64,000 nucleotides of DNA from Utricularia gibba (lineage: Eukaryota; Streptophyta; Magnoliopsida; Lamiales; Lentibulariaceae): assembly GCA_002189035.1 (NCBI GenBank), contig NEEC01000002.1, positions 3,224,001 to 3,288,000 on the forward strand, written 5' to 3'. Below, one piece after another: positions 25,405 through 37,600 of the stretch. The notes beneath the pieces were generated by a model, which did no database searches, had not been told where the DNA came from, and saw nothing but the letters and a program-made list of their open reading frames with translations. Every line of letters begins with the position of its first letter. Position 1 is the stretch's first letter. The translations under genes were made by a program, and so were the position numbers.

Positions 25405-26486
25405 TCAAGCTTCAACTGTGTTAGAAACCAATAGCTCATCAACTAGTCGATTGATGGTGTTCCCATTTGCCTGTAAATTGGAATCATAATAACCAAATTG
25501 GGTTTTTTTTTTCCAGAACCAACATGTGGTGGGTGCAATAGAGATAAATACCAACCTTTATTCCAATGGCAATTGCGGTTTTAAGCTTTATAAGCTCTCC
25601 TAACCTCAAAGAACCTTCCTGTCTATCTTTTATGAGGATAACAGCCACGCCTCTTGATGAAGCCAGAGCTGGGAGATGCTTCCCAAGCAACCGAGGATTG
25701 CAGTCTGAGGCTAACACAATTGCCTACATATACCAGAAAGGGTGTGATAGAGCTAAGGCAGTTTTAAAGATGCTCAACTTCAATGGTGGAGTCATCAACA
25801 AGAACAACAAGCATGAAAGGAGACTCATGTTTTGTTCTTAAAACAATCTCAACCACCAAATTAGACTGTGATTATCTCTAACCCCACAACGGGAAGAGGA
25901 ATGAAACATTAGACGGCAGCACATGCAAGTAAAAGAACCTGAAGACTGCTGCCGGATTGTTTCTCAGAACTGTGTTTAATGTCTCCATGGGGAGGCATCC
26001 GCTCAAGAATACGGGTCACTTCATTCACTCCAACAGCGAATTGTTGCTGATAAATTTCAATCATAGTTTGAATCCCATGCTTCGATTGTAAATCATATAA
26101 TGATAGACAGAGGAGGGGAACCTTGATCCAGAATTTATAAGGCAAACTCGAGTCCGAATCTCTTGCCGATTCAATCACCCTGATCACATAAGCATCAATC
26201 AAGTTTGCCCACGACGGGAAACTCAAAAACTAACGCGTAGAAACTTTCGGTGCTCATACCCTTTAAATACGGTAAGCAAACGGGTGAGGCTTTCTCCTTC
26301 GTAGCAACTTCGCAAGAAACCAGGTTAGAAAGTAATGAAAGGACGCAGAGATGAAGGCAAATTTTTAAAGGAAACAGAATGTTACTAGGGTTGTGGTTCA
26401 CCGGCAGTAGGTAGAGCACTCGAAACAAACCCGGTGGAGGAAGCTCCGGCGGCGGAGGATGCCTTTCTTCTCTTGTTTTTCCTCAT
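25405..26486 (-). CDS. L7Ae/L30e-fold RNA-binding protein, RPP38-like
   Basis: Six minus-strand exons: 26486-26431, 26307-26260, 26179-26122, 26046-25939, 25723-25556 and 25470-25405. Their lengths sum to 504 nt (167 residues plus stop) with every phase matching. The N-terminus MRKNKRRKASSAAGA is basic. It is followed by EGESLTRLL, IESARDSDSSLPYKFWIK, then the L7Ae core QQFAVGVNEVTRILER, ASDCNPRLLGKHLPALA, GSLRLGELIKLKTAIAIGIK. The GVNEVTR element is the L7Ae motif that contacts kink-turn RNA. The family includes the RNase P/MRP subunit Rpp38/Pop3, so a nucleolar role in tRNA or rRNA processing is likely but inferred. Exon 2 was placed by the EGESLTRLL reading and phase; it is the least certain boundary. 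No defects were seen. Confidence 0.82.
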
Positions 26487-27547
26487 GGCGCCTCCAATTT
26501 GATTGCACAAAGCGCGGGCCGGAGGCTTTTAAGGCCATGGGGAGCAACCAAGAGATGTGAAAAGCCCATAAACTAGCTTTCTTATGTAGCTACATTTCCA
26601 AATTCCAACCCATCACCCAATCAGGTTTCCAAAATTTCAATATTTTTTAATTATTTTATAACTCAATTTAATACATGGTTAAATATAGTTATACACACCT
26701 TTTAAGAATATCCAAAAATAAAAATGATATAAACATATTATCATAAAATATAATTATAAAAACATATTTAAAATTTCAATACCTTTCTTATGATATGTCT
26801 TGAATATTCAATTGGGATTCTTTTCCATAAAAAACCTCTAACTGACGAATCTATCATGACTTGATCAGTACACAATAATCCATCATAAAAATATATTATA
26901 ATGAACAAGTCTACTGTTCAATATTTTGTAATGGAAAAATGTGAATTGTGTTTTTAAATGATTGACTTTATATTTATTTAGAAGTGAATCAAAGATAAAT
27001 TAAATTAGAAATAAATATACAGTTTTTCAATCATGTGATTTAATTTATCTTAACAAATTTTAAATTAAACTATTGATTTAATTTAAAAAAATTTAGCAAA
27101 CATAAATGTGGAATAAAATATACTTTAAAACTACTATTAAACCTACCAAACAGTGACTATGATTATTTTATATTTCAAAATGTTTTTACCTTTTATACAA
27201 ATTTATTGACACATAAATTTTATTTATATTTTTCAATTATGCCATGCAAAACTATTAAGTTTTAGAATAAGAAATATAAGTGGCATGTTATTGTATTTTT
27301 CAAAACGTGACAGGTTAGATGTGCATGAAAGCATAATTTAACGTAAAGGGTAAAATTAATATTGTATATCTCAAAATTAGAAATTATTTTAAAAAATAAT
27401 AGATGAAAATAAATTTTATTTATGTTGTGCAAAACTGTTAATTTCTAAAATAAGAAATAGAAGTAGCTCGTTAAATGAACATAAAAGAAAGCAAAAGCAA
27501 AAGCAAAAAATCAAATAATAACGGAGCAGTTGAAATAACGTGACATG
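26487..27547. other. AT-rich intergenic DNA with a degenerate direct repeat
   Basis: Promoter side of the L7Ae-like gene up to about 26580, then more than 75% AT DNA. Two related stretches, about 27211-27293 and 27405-27477, share AAATTTTATTTAT, TGCAAAACT and AATAAGAAATA in order. They look like a worn direct duplication. No gene. Confidence 0.4.
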
Positions 27548-29376
27548 TCAACCGGCAGCAGTGAAAAGTTGGACGATCCTGGCGGCGACATCCTCCATCT
27601 GGTCCCTGGAGTGAAGGGGAGACGGATACACGAGGATGCAGTCGAGTTGGCCGTCACGAACGGTGTCGAAAATAGCTATGGAAGGGCCGATCCCATGCGC
27701 CGATGCACACCCCATGTAGTCCTCCACCCCCCGAGCTCCTAACCTCACCGGAGTTGTCGATCACCGGGTCCTCAAACACCGACACCAGAGAGCTTCGGAG
27801 CGAAGAAGACGGGGTCAGGCCGGGATTGTCGATGGCTTTGGCCATCAGGAAATTGAGGTCCCCCATGTCCGTGATGTGTTTGTTGCCCGTCTTGGATCGT
27901 GAAAACTCGGAGAAGCAACTGCTCGCCAACTCCCAAACTCCCTCGTTTCCCTTGACGCTGTGGGTGTTGAGGATGGCGGAATGGTAGAACCCTGTTGCAT
28001 TGCAATCCACAACAACAACAACATAAGTCCCGCCCCTCAGAAGCAATTCCTAACATAACTCTCAGTGATTCCGATTGGTTACCAAAGTGATGGGACGAGA
28101 GGGGAGGGTGGAGGATGGATCTGCAGTCGGTGAGAGTGACGACTCCATACTTCCTTTTTCCCCATTTTGTTGAGCTTGAACTCGAGTGTACAGCAAGCAT
28201 GGCTGCAGCAGACAGGGCTCCACACAATTTAATTCCTCTGGATTTACACCCCTGCCCACAAAACAATACCGATTCCTCATTAAGTTCAGCATCATCATCA
28301 TCATGGACCACCACCAAATCACATTTGCAGCTGCGCATCCCTATTATTTTTGTAAAAGCCAGAGAGGAGTGAGGCGCCCAGTTCTAAAACCGAACTCTTA
28401 CTTTTTTACCTACTAGTGAAAGTATGGTCTCAATCGCCATCGATGCCTGCCTTTTATGGCAAGCGGGTGACAGAGTGGGGACTCAAACGGTTAAAGAATA
28501 ATTAACTTCTCCAGCTACATGGTCGTCATGTCATAAACGGCCTTGGCTGTGAAGTCAAATTTATGCAGTCACCCCCACACATAAACGGCGTGAGTTACTT
28601 ACTGCGAGAATCTGGGAGGTGATGTGTTGGTTGATCAGCAGCCTCACCACCTCTGACCTTCTTGAACACTTGGGGTTCAGGAATTCCATGTTGGTGAGCC
28701 GCAACGAGCTCAGGGAGTACCCCAGCAGATCTCTTCCATGGGCCCATATCTTCTTCTTCGTCAACCCCACCGGGATTAGGCTCTCCAGGGCCGCGTCACC
28801 CTCGCTGGGGTTTCTTTCAGTTTCCTCCTTGTCCGCCGTCGACTGCAACCGGAGAAGCTCGAGAAGGAGAGATACGGCAGTTGTCCGGTCGCAGATGGAG
28901 GTATGAAAACGGAGAACGGCCACCGTTTTCGTGTCGGACACAGGGTAGACAGACACGTACACGACGTCGACGCCGCTGCATGGGAACGTGTCCGGATCGG
29001 ACCAGTTCTCCCCACTGTTCATCTCGTGTTCGAGGATTTTGTGAACTGGGGAGATTCCATCAGCATTGTTTCGTCGGAGGATTGCCGACGTCTCCGCCGC
29101 CTCGTGGAAGGTGACCCGGCTCCCCAACGGCGCGGCGGCGTTTCGGAGGAAGTTGAAGGTTTTGCCCCCAGCGTCGTAGTGGAGTTTGCACGTCAACAGA
29201 GGGTGCGATCGCTGGAGAGCATTCAGCGTTTTCTCGAAGTCGTCGGATGGTTTACTTCGGAGCTGAAGAGCAAGGACGGTGACGCCGGTGCCGGAAGTGA
29301 CTGCGCGGCACCAGTTTTGCTCGGTGTTTCCGAGGGGACGCGCATGCTGAAGACAGCTCTGATCGGCGACGGCCAT
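27548..29376 (-). CDS. acyltransferase/condensation-fold protein, plant-specific, apparent 1-bp insertion
   Basis: Three minus-strand exons: 29376-28603 (258 codons), 28251-28083 and 27991-27548. The start is MAVADQSCLQHARPLGNTE. The fold family is the CoA-dependent acyltransferase/condensation superfamily, related to BAHD enzymes. The best active-site candidate is FHTSICDRTTAVSLLLELL, a His-x4-Asp rather than the classic HxxxD. Further conserved blocks are CKSRGIKLCGALSAAAML, VVTLTDCRSIL, GFYHSAILNTHSV and VEDYMGCASAHGIGPSIAIF. No BAHD DFGWG motif is seen, so substrate and activity are unknown. In exon 3 a six-C run (plus strand 27727-27732) shifts the frame. Exon 3 is one base too long for its phases, and the true-looking C-terminus (ending HSRDQMEDVAARIVQLFTAAG) lies in the next frame. 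Most likely a sequence error, otherwise a recent truncation. Confidence 0.78.
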
Positions 29377-29440
29377 TTGGAAAAGCAAAAGACGCAGAGG
29401 AGGACAGTTGTTGTGTGGAGGCGGAGGCTGGCTCCCCTGA

Positions 29441-29450
29441 CTTTATATAG
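29441..29450 (-). promoter_or_regulatory. TATA box of acyltransferase-like gene
   Basis: Read on the minus strand this is CTATATAAAG, about 65-75 bp upstream of the ATG at 29376. Sequence and distance fit a strong plant TATA box with a short leader. Confidence 0.6.
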
Positions 29451-32400
29451 ACGCAATTGCCACCCTAGTAGCTCTTTTCATTTTCTTAAACCACCCATAG
29501 ACACTGTCTTTTCTTTTTACTAAAATAAATTATTTCAATAAATACTTTTTAATCAATCTGATAAAAGGAAACTGAAATGATACATAAATTAAGATCTGAT
29601 ATAACAGTGAAATACCATAAAGATAATCCAATAAACAAAGAGCGTAAATATCAAATTAATGAAGAAATATTTTTTAATTTTTTTAAGAAAAATAGGGATG
29701 CACATATGCCAAATTTGATTCACCCAGTGTAAGAGTAGTTGATTGAAAAGAAATAAGAATACATAAAAACAAAAAAAATCAGTCTTGATAATTTGAAAGA
29801 GTAAAGTTTGACAGTGATATATTAAATTACAATCAGTATAAATAATCTAATCATCAAGTTTTAAAATTATCATATATACTTCAACTTACATTTTTTGTAA
29901 ACAATTTGTCCCCAACTTATGAAATTACATATTTAACTTCTAATATTCGAGTTTTTATTGAATGGTTTTGACAATTGTTTTGTTCTTTTTTTTTATAAAT
30001 TTAATTTCTTATTTTTAATTTATCATTTAGGAGTATTCGTTGTATACTTAATGTTTCATATTTGGTTCATTTTTTAAAAATTTTAAAAATTATTTGAGTT
30101 TTCGTTAAACGATTTTGATAACTTGAGGTGTCTTTTTTATAATTTTGAAATTTGGTGATTAAACTCTTTATACTAACTAAAACTTAAAATGTTATTTTTA
30201 CAATTTTTTTCTAATTTGATATTTAAAGTTATCAACTACGTTTAAAATTCAAGTGGTTAATTATGAAAGTAGAAACTTTTTAAAAAAAATAGGAATCACG
30301 GAATAAGATGCAACCTAATTTATAAATTTAAAGAATCAATCCAAGTTCACCACTTGCTAGTTTTACTTGAGATTATGAAATGATGATAACAATTCAAGAC
30401 TAAGCAAGTATTGGATTTCTTAATTTATTCTTCCAATATTATAATTAAAACATTAAAACAAGGGGTGAGTGACATAACGCTGAATCTCTGCATCACACCT
30501 TTAAAACAACAGGTTTTGGTTGAAGTTGTATTGTAAAACCAGCGTGGCGTTGGACGTTGGTCTGCTCATAATAATAATTCCAAAGCCAGCAATTAGTTTT
30601 ATTCTCCCCAAGTTACTGCCTTGTCGATGGAAGGGGGGCACCCGCCCGATTCTCAAATAAGTGAGGGAGGACGCCTTCAAAACGACCGCGTTTGGGGAGG
30701 CGTCGCACGTGCCTCCTCAAGCATCGACCCAGATGAGAAGCTCACCGGAAAAACCAGGAACGTCACCTCCCCAATCGGAAACCTCAAATAAACTCTGATA
30801 CGTCACGCATGTAACCCGAGTTTAATTGATTTGAATATCTTTAAACTAAATTAGTCAATTTAAAAATGCAATAAAAAGTACCTATTTGATATTTGGATTT
30901 AAAATTATTTTGGTATGCAATATAAAAAACGCATATCACATCGCATACATGTAAACTATTGAACACATCTTTAAATCCAAGTAGCCCTGGAAATAGATAT
31001 TGAAGTGTCCAAAGTAGAAGGTCAGAGAAGAAAGAAGATGAATACATATGTGGATTGAATAGATATCATAATTTAACTGGATTGAATATAATATTTTTTT
31101 TTGAAAAAAAATATTGAAGTGAGACAATGGCACTTATGTCAAAGCCAACCGATTCTTTTGAATGAGAGAGAGATGTAGTGCATAAGGGCTAGGCATGAGG
31201 TATGGCGGCGCCGGCGGAGGGCGAGGGATTGGATCATAGGGTAAAAATAATTTTAAATCTTTCATAAAAAATCAAATTTTAAGAGATTTAAAATCTTGAT
31301 CCTACCGACTTGTCCTAACTACTGTAAAAAAAACTTCTGGATCTTCAGCATCTCGCAATGTTTTTTTTCTCCATTCTTCGACATAGCTGCAAAGCGAAGA
31401 AAAAAACTTTCAAATTTCACCCAAGTTGCGTTAGTTTCATTCCACGAGATGGTGCAATATTTGGGCTAAGGATCAATTTTTTATATATACAATATTCAAT
31501 TTTGTCACACACTTAAATGAGTATGTCCATTTTTATAATATATGCTTGAATTGTGTCCCCCATTCCGTGAGTGTTATCCCACTGGATCTGGGAGTCTGGA
31601 GCCGGTTTATGGAACCTGCCCACCTGACACGGAACGCCACCGCCGTCCATGTGGTTGGTTATTTAAACATGTTGGTGATAGATGATGCGGAAGCGCGTCG
31701 CCATAAATGCATTGAACCAGCCACCGGAATAACTGCGCAGCATAATATTCGATTCCATTCCCTTGAAGAATTAGCATTTGGGTGGGAACTGGAACTGGGA
31801 CTGGGAGGGCGCTCTCCCTAGTCCCTACAGACTTGGTTTGCTCTTTTGTGCAAGTGCTAGAAATGGAAGGAACACATACAAATGGAAAATTATGGAGAAT
31901 TTCTTGTAGCAAACTATTATATGCATTGCTTATATCTTGAAGTAATATCTTTCTTTCATTCAAGTGTCTACAAATTATGATAAATTTGACACGATAGTTT
32001 TAGTAAATATATCAATATTCAAAGTTTTAATAATCGGAGTTGTGGGTCTTTTGTTTAGATGGTTTGGTACTAAGAGTTTAAGATTCAATAGTGTAGTGTT
32101 GGGGAGTGCTGATGAGTATCCCTTCTTTATGGGTGTAATCTAGCATCGTCAAATCTTGAAGAAGGTTTTAAAAATCCCAAATATTCCAAAAACATAAAAG
32201 AAGGAAAACATATTTCTATGTTCAATTTCTGAAATGACTAAAATGACCCTATTTACATCCAATTTTTAGTAACAATGTTAGTCTAGTGTTAGGTAAAATT
32301 GATCTTGATAAGTTTTTCTAATCGATTAAACTTGATGGTTAAATTGATATTTTAATATCAAAGTATATAGTATAAACAAAAGATATGGAACTATAAGTAC

Positions 32401-32512
32401 TGAGCCTTGCACTCGATGTTGACCATCTAAACAAAAGCCATGGAACTTGGCTATTTGCACTTTATTCTGATCCTTAATATTCTCCCAACCATTTACATTC
32501 GATAGGGTGTGT
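29451..32512. other. gene-poor AT-rich region with two GC-richer islands
   Basis: Mostly AT-rich, stop-dense DNA. An island at 30480-30800 is GC-richer and holds several ACGT cores (GCACGTGC near 30706, ACGTCACC near 30760, TACGTCACGC near 30801) but no coding signal. A second at about 31550-31830 has a 91-residue open frame with no recognisable domain. Neither has a supported gene. Confidence 0.4.
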
Positions 32513-32514
32513 TT

Positions 32515-32732
32515 GTTTGTTTGATATAAAGTGGCTATAAATGGGTTAATAAAAGATAAATTTATTTGATATCTTATTAAATATTTAATTAGTTTTTAAA
32601 TCAAAATCTATATAGAATCTTTCATAAACCTAATTTGTGTATATTTTTTAAATCCATTAATTATATGGGTTTTTAGAATATCCATCCATACCCAAATTCT
32701 CTAAACCGATTTACATCCAATCAAACGCATCC
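32515..32732. repeat. possible small inverted-terminal element (MITE-like)
   Basis: The left end GGGTGTGTTTG and the inverted right end GGATGCGTTTG match at 9 of 11 bases. They are flanked by TA on both sides and enclose 218 bp of AT-rich DNA. The TIRs are short and imperfect, so this is only a candidate; the superfamily is not decided. Confidence 0.35.
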
Positions 32733-32989
32733 TAAGCTTACCCCCACACTCAGTTGCTATTTGCACTCTGTTTCATTATTATATTCGATATCAGTATTGA
32801 AACTCTCTTTGACACTCGGAAATTAACATTCATTAGTACACTTTCCCATACTCGGTTATCAAGCTTAACATTTAATTAGATATATTGCATTGGATACATT
32901 TTATAACAAGGCCTTTTAATTAAATAATAGCTTTAGTTGACTGTTATTATATCCAAAAACTAGATGCTACATGATTGTTTGGATTTTGT

Positions 32990-33545
32990 TATATGATATT
33001 TGAATATACACATTAATTAAAAAAAAGGGATATATTAGGTGATTTGTATGATGATGCATTTGTTGGCATCGGGTGTGATAGTGATGATTATGATATTTAT
33101 GAAATTTTTGATACACAATTTCTAATTGATCCTCATGATGGGAATTCATTTACTTTAAGATATATGATATAGATTTATAAAGAGTAATAAAACAATACTC
33201 ACTCTGATGTGCCTAGGTAATGAGGATAGATAGGTAATTTTCTTGAGAAATGTTTTCGTTAAACTATGGTGGATGGGAAGAAAGTTTATGTAGAAAGTAA
33301 TAAATGATTTAAAAATAAATATCAAAAAATTATTGAAGGAGATACATACGAATTTAAGGATAAAAATATCCACTCATACTATTAGAAAATGGAACGATTA
33401 TACCAAAAAGTTGATATATAATAGGAGGGAACTTTCTGATTTTGAACGGTTGAAGAAGTATTGTGTAATTACTACTCTCTTTAATAAAAATGCGAAAATT
33501 GAATATCTAATGGGAAATTGTGGTAATTTGAAGGTACAATAGAGA
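32990..33545 (+). other. possible transposase-derived fragment, unclassified
   Basis: Open pieces include DDAFVGIGCDSDDYDIYEIFD (about 33040-33110, + strand) and a 69-residue frame at 33333-33542 with IRKWNDYTKKLIYNRRELSDFERLKKYC split by no stop. The acidic stretch followed by a basic helical stretch with a DFERLKKYC-like ending faintly resembles the N-terminal part of plant MULE transposases. The likeness is weak and no DDE catalytic region follows. Confidence 0.25.
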
Positions 33546-34404
33546 TATGAAATATATGTTTTGTTTTAAGATATATTTGCATTGAATATATGAGAAATTC
33601 AATATCAATTTATGTGATAGGTGTGTACATATACTCTTGATTTTATAAGTTTCATTTTAATGATCGTATTCACCACCCTTTACACTATAATTAAATTATT
33701 TTGTAGATGATTTTAAATTACTTTGCAAGATGTCTGTGAATTTATTGCAAAGATAAATATTTCACATATGTCACCTAATGTTAGAATATAGCATTCTGTT
33801 AGAAAACACGAATGATATTAACGAACAAATGATGCAGGTAGTTAAAGTGTCAATTTTGTTTTTGTAGAGTTGAGAGACATATTCGAAGTTATTCGTGCCT
33901 AAAAAATAATGTGTATTTTTTTTATATAATTAGTAGGATTAAAATTATATTTCAGATATAAAATAATTAATGTTTGATAAAAAAATGAGAGAATATTAAA
34001 CCTTTGTACATAAGATTAAAAAAATGATTTGAATCTCGAACTTATTTAAATCAATATAGTAAATACGATATAATTTATAATTTTTACTTTAAACCCTATT
34101 AACCTCATCAATTAAACACAATGTATATGATTATTTATAGGTTCTCTATCATAAATCAACGTGTTTAGAAGAACGTCTACGAAACACTAGTTTTTTTTAA
34201 TCCATGGGTTTAGCCCCTAAACTAACGTAACAAACGGTGGCTTAGATTCATTTACTTGATTTACCCTAGAATACAAATTAACCTGTAAAATAAAAAGAAA
34301 ACAAATGGATTTTCTATTTTTGTTTCCATGGGCCGGGTTATCAGTGGAAGTATCATTTTGGGCTTAGCCCAAAATTAAATAAGGCTGCTGGCCACATTCA
34401 AGGG
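33546..34404. other. AT-rich upstream spacer of kinesin gene
   Basis: AT-rich DNA without recognisable genes. The last 100 bp become richer in GC near the kinesin promoter. Confidence 0.4.
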
Positions 34405-34442
34405 TATAAATAAGTTTGCCACATCAACCAACGCGACAACGG
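34405..34442 (+). promoter_or_regulatory. kinesin-5 core promoter: TATA box and MSA-like AACGG
   Basis: TATAAATA at 34405-34412 lies about 256 bp before the kinesin ATG. Just downstream, CAACGGTCT contains AACGG (34438-34442), the core of the plant mitosis-specific activator element bound by three-repeat MYB factors. That would fit G2/M expression of a spindle kinesin. The motif is short, so it could be chance. Confidence 0.4.
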
Positions 34443-34667
34443 TCTCTGAATCTGAATTATAAAAATAATAAAGAAATGAAAATTGGAGATGCGTAGCGGC
34501 ACCTCAAAATTCAAAAAATTCCGGACCACCGCTACCTTTTTTTCGTTCATTTCAAATTTCTCCTTCTCGACAGCACGCGCTGGGTATCTGTGACTGCCGG
34601 AGAAAATTTTCACGGTGGCGCGGTGACAAATCAGCACACGCCGACGCGGAGAGACTCGTATTTTAAG

Positions 34668-37600
34668 ATGTCGAGTCGTCAAGAGAAGGAGAAGGGCGTG
34701 AATGTACAGGTTCTCCTCCGATGCAGGTAAGACTTGTTTACTAATGTGGATGCGGTTGCTGCATTCTTGAGGCTGATCTAGAGCTGTTTCCTTGGCGGAT
34801 CTAGGCCCTTCAGTGACGACGAATTGCGGAACAATGCTCCTCAAGTGGTCACTTGTAATGAGTTCCAGAGGGAGGTTTCCGTCTCGCAGAATATTGCTGG
34901 GAAGCACTTTGATAGGGTTTTTACATTCGACAAGGTGATTTGATTCCTCTTCTTTTTAATGTCTCACCCGAAATTTCATTTGCAATTTGGTTGCTGATGC
35001 TTTAGTTTTCCAGCATTTCTGGTGCATAGCTGATAGTGTTTTTTTGAGATGACATGAAGCTCTAGTCTGTTGCAAAACCTCGTTATTGTGCGTTCCTTTT
35101 TGTCTAAGGATTTATAACCTTGCCTTCTGGTTTTAGGTATTTGGGCCTAATGCCCAGCAGAAGGATCTTTATGATCAAGCAGTTGTTCCCATAGTAAATG
35201 AAGTTCTCGAAGGTTTCAATTGCACAATTTTCGCATATGGACAAACAGGAACGGGAAAGACGTATACAATGGAGGGGGAATGCAAGAGAGCAAAGGTACC
35301 GATTATGTTTCTTATGCTACTTCCCTCTTTGATTTTCTTTAAACCCTGAACTAAATCATCTGTGTCATCTTCGCTCATATCTTTAAGAGTGGGCCCAATG
35401 GAGAATTGCCTCCAGAAGCGGGAGTGATACCAAGGGCAGTGCAGCAAATATTTGATACTTTAGAGGGGCAAAACGCTGAATACAGCGTGAAAGTCACTTT
35501 CTTGGAGTTATACAACGAGGAAATTACTGACCTTCTGGTTCCTGAAGATATATCCAAAGTTTCTTTAGAGGATAAGCAGAAGAAGTTGTTGCCACTCATG
35601 GAAGACGGTAAGGGTGGTGTCCTTGTCAGGGGGCTGGAAGAAGAAATTGTTTCAAGCGCTAGTGAGATTTTCACTTTGCTTGAAAGGGGATCCTCTAAAC
35701 GTCGAACTGCAGAGACGTTACTCAATAAACAGTCAAGGTACAGATGTTGATTTATTGTTTGTTGTTTGTCATATCCTAGTTAAAAACTCTCTTTTTTTTT
35801 CTTGTTTGCAGTCGATCACACTCGTTGTTTTCAATAACAATACATATAAAGGAAGCAACACCTGAAGGTGAAGAGCTCATCAAGTGTGGAAAGTTGAATT
35901 TAGTTGATCTGGCTGGATCGGAGAACATCTCACGGTCTGGGGCTCGAGAGGTATGATTCCCTTGTTTGAGTATGTCTGTCGATAGTTATAACCGTCAGTT
36001 TTCATAAGGCCTACTATTTAATTTCCTTTCCAATATTTATCTCATCAATGCATCTAGGGTAGAGCAAGGGAAGCTGGAGAAATTAACAAAAGTTTGCTTA
36101 CATTAGGACGAGTAATAAATGCTCTTGTGGAGCATTTGGGACATGTGCCCTACAGGTTCCAATTTTATGCTTTCATTTGCCCCCTTAGTTGGAATACCTA
36201 CAGCTAGTTTATCATGCTGTCCAAAATCCTTTGCAGGGATAGCAAGCTCACACGCTTGCTTCGTGATTCATTGGGTGGAAGGACAAAGACATGCATCATC
36301 GCTACAGTTTCACCAGCTGTTCACTGCCTTGAGGAGACCTTGAGCACATTAGACTATGCTCACAGAGCTAAGAACATAAAGAATAAACCTGAGGTATGCC
36401 ACTTGTTTTAGCAAAATTGGATACTTTTCAGACCATTGGTACTCTGGAACTTGGCCTTGGTTGATATATGTGCGTTGTAGCAGCGGCTATTCATCATCTG
36501 GGGAAACTTTTCCAGATCAATAGTGTTTCTCTTCCTTGTCTATTTAGGTAAATCAAAAGATGATGAAATCAACCCTCATAAAGGATCTCTACGGTGAAAT
36601 AGAGCGGCTCAAAGCAGGTGGATTGTTTTTTTCCTTTTCATGGACATATTGACGGTTCCTTGAATTTTTTCCATATTTTTTTGATTCGGCTTTATTGGAT
36701 CTCCGTATATAGAGGTCTACGCTGCACGGGAGAAGAATGGTGTCTACATTCCGAAAGAGAGATACTATCAGGAAGAAAGTGAAAGAAAGGTGCAGCATGC
36801 CGTATTACTTTGTATATAATAATGTTAAGTTGCAGCTCATGATAAATGGATTAAAAATTGGTCACCAATGCTGGAGGCCTTGTTTACTCCTTTTTTTGAG
36901 GTGTGAAGAATATTAGGTCCATGAATTTTGACTATTTCTCTCTGGAACGTATTGTAGGCAATGGCTGACCAGATTGAACAAATGGGACTATCTTTAGAAA
37001 ATCATCAGAAGGTTGGTCTTTTCGAAGATATGAACTATGGAACCTTCAAAAGTAATTACATGAATTGAAGTTGTGAATATAATACAGCAAATAGAGGAAC
37101 TACAAGCAAAGTATGAGGACAAGGCCAAGCAATGTGCTAATTTAACCAATGAACTTGATGCAGCACGTGTAAGTCACTTCCTTTTCTTCTTACTGGAATA
37201 AATATCCAACAGTTGTCTCATTCTGAGGTCATTGCAGAAAGATGTGCTTCTTACTAGTAAATTGCTGGCTGGAACTGAGGAGGAGCTAAAACTTTCTCAG
37301 TATTCCCTGAAAGAACGGGACTTCATTATATCTGAACAGAGAAAAGCTGGTAAATGATCAAATTTTGTTTCTTGTGATTTCCTCACTTTCTGATGAATGT
37401 GTGTATATCAGAAAATGCGCTGGCTCATCAGGCATGTGTTTTACGATGTGATCTGGAAAAGTCTCAAAGAGATAATGCATCCCTCTTTCTTAAGATTTGT
37501 AAGTTGTTCGTTGATGTGCTGCTTTCTGTAGATTTGAATGTGGAAAGCCATGCCTTATTTGTTTGTGTTCTTTCATCCAGCTCGAGAGGAAAAAATGAGT

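Noticed and set aside
28561-29523. Plus-strand 206-codon frame over the acyltransferase-like exon 1
   Set aside because: Shadow of the minus-strand gene, whose conserved blocks and TATA box are clear.
34398-34907. Minus-strand 169-codon frame over the kinesin promoter and first exons
   Set aside because: Overlaps conserved kinesin exons antisense and has no recognisable domain.
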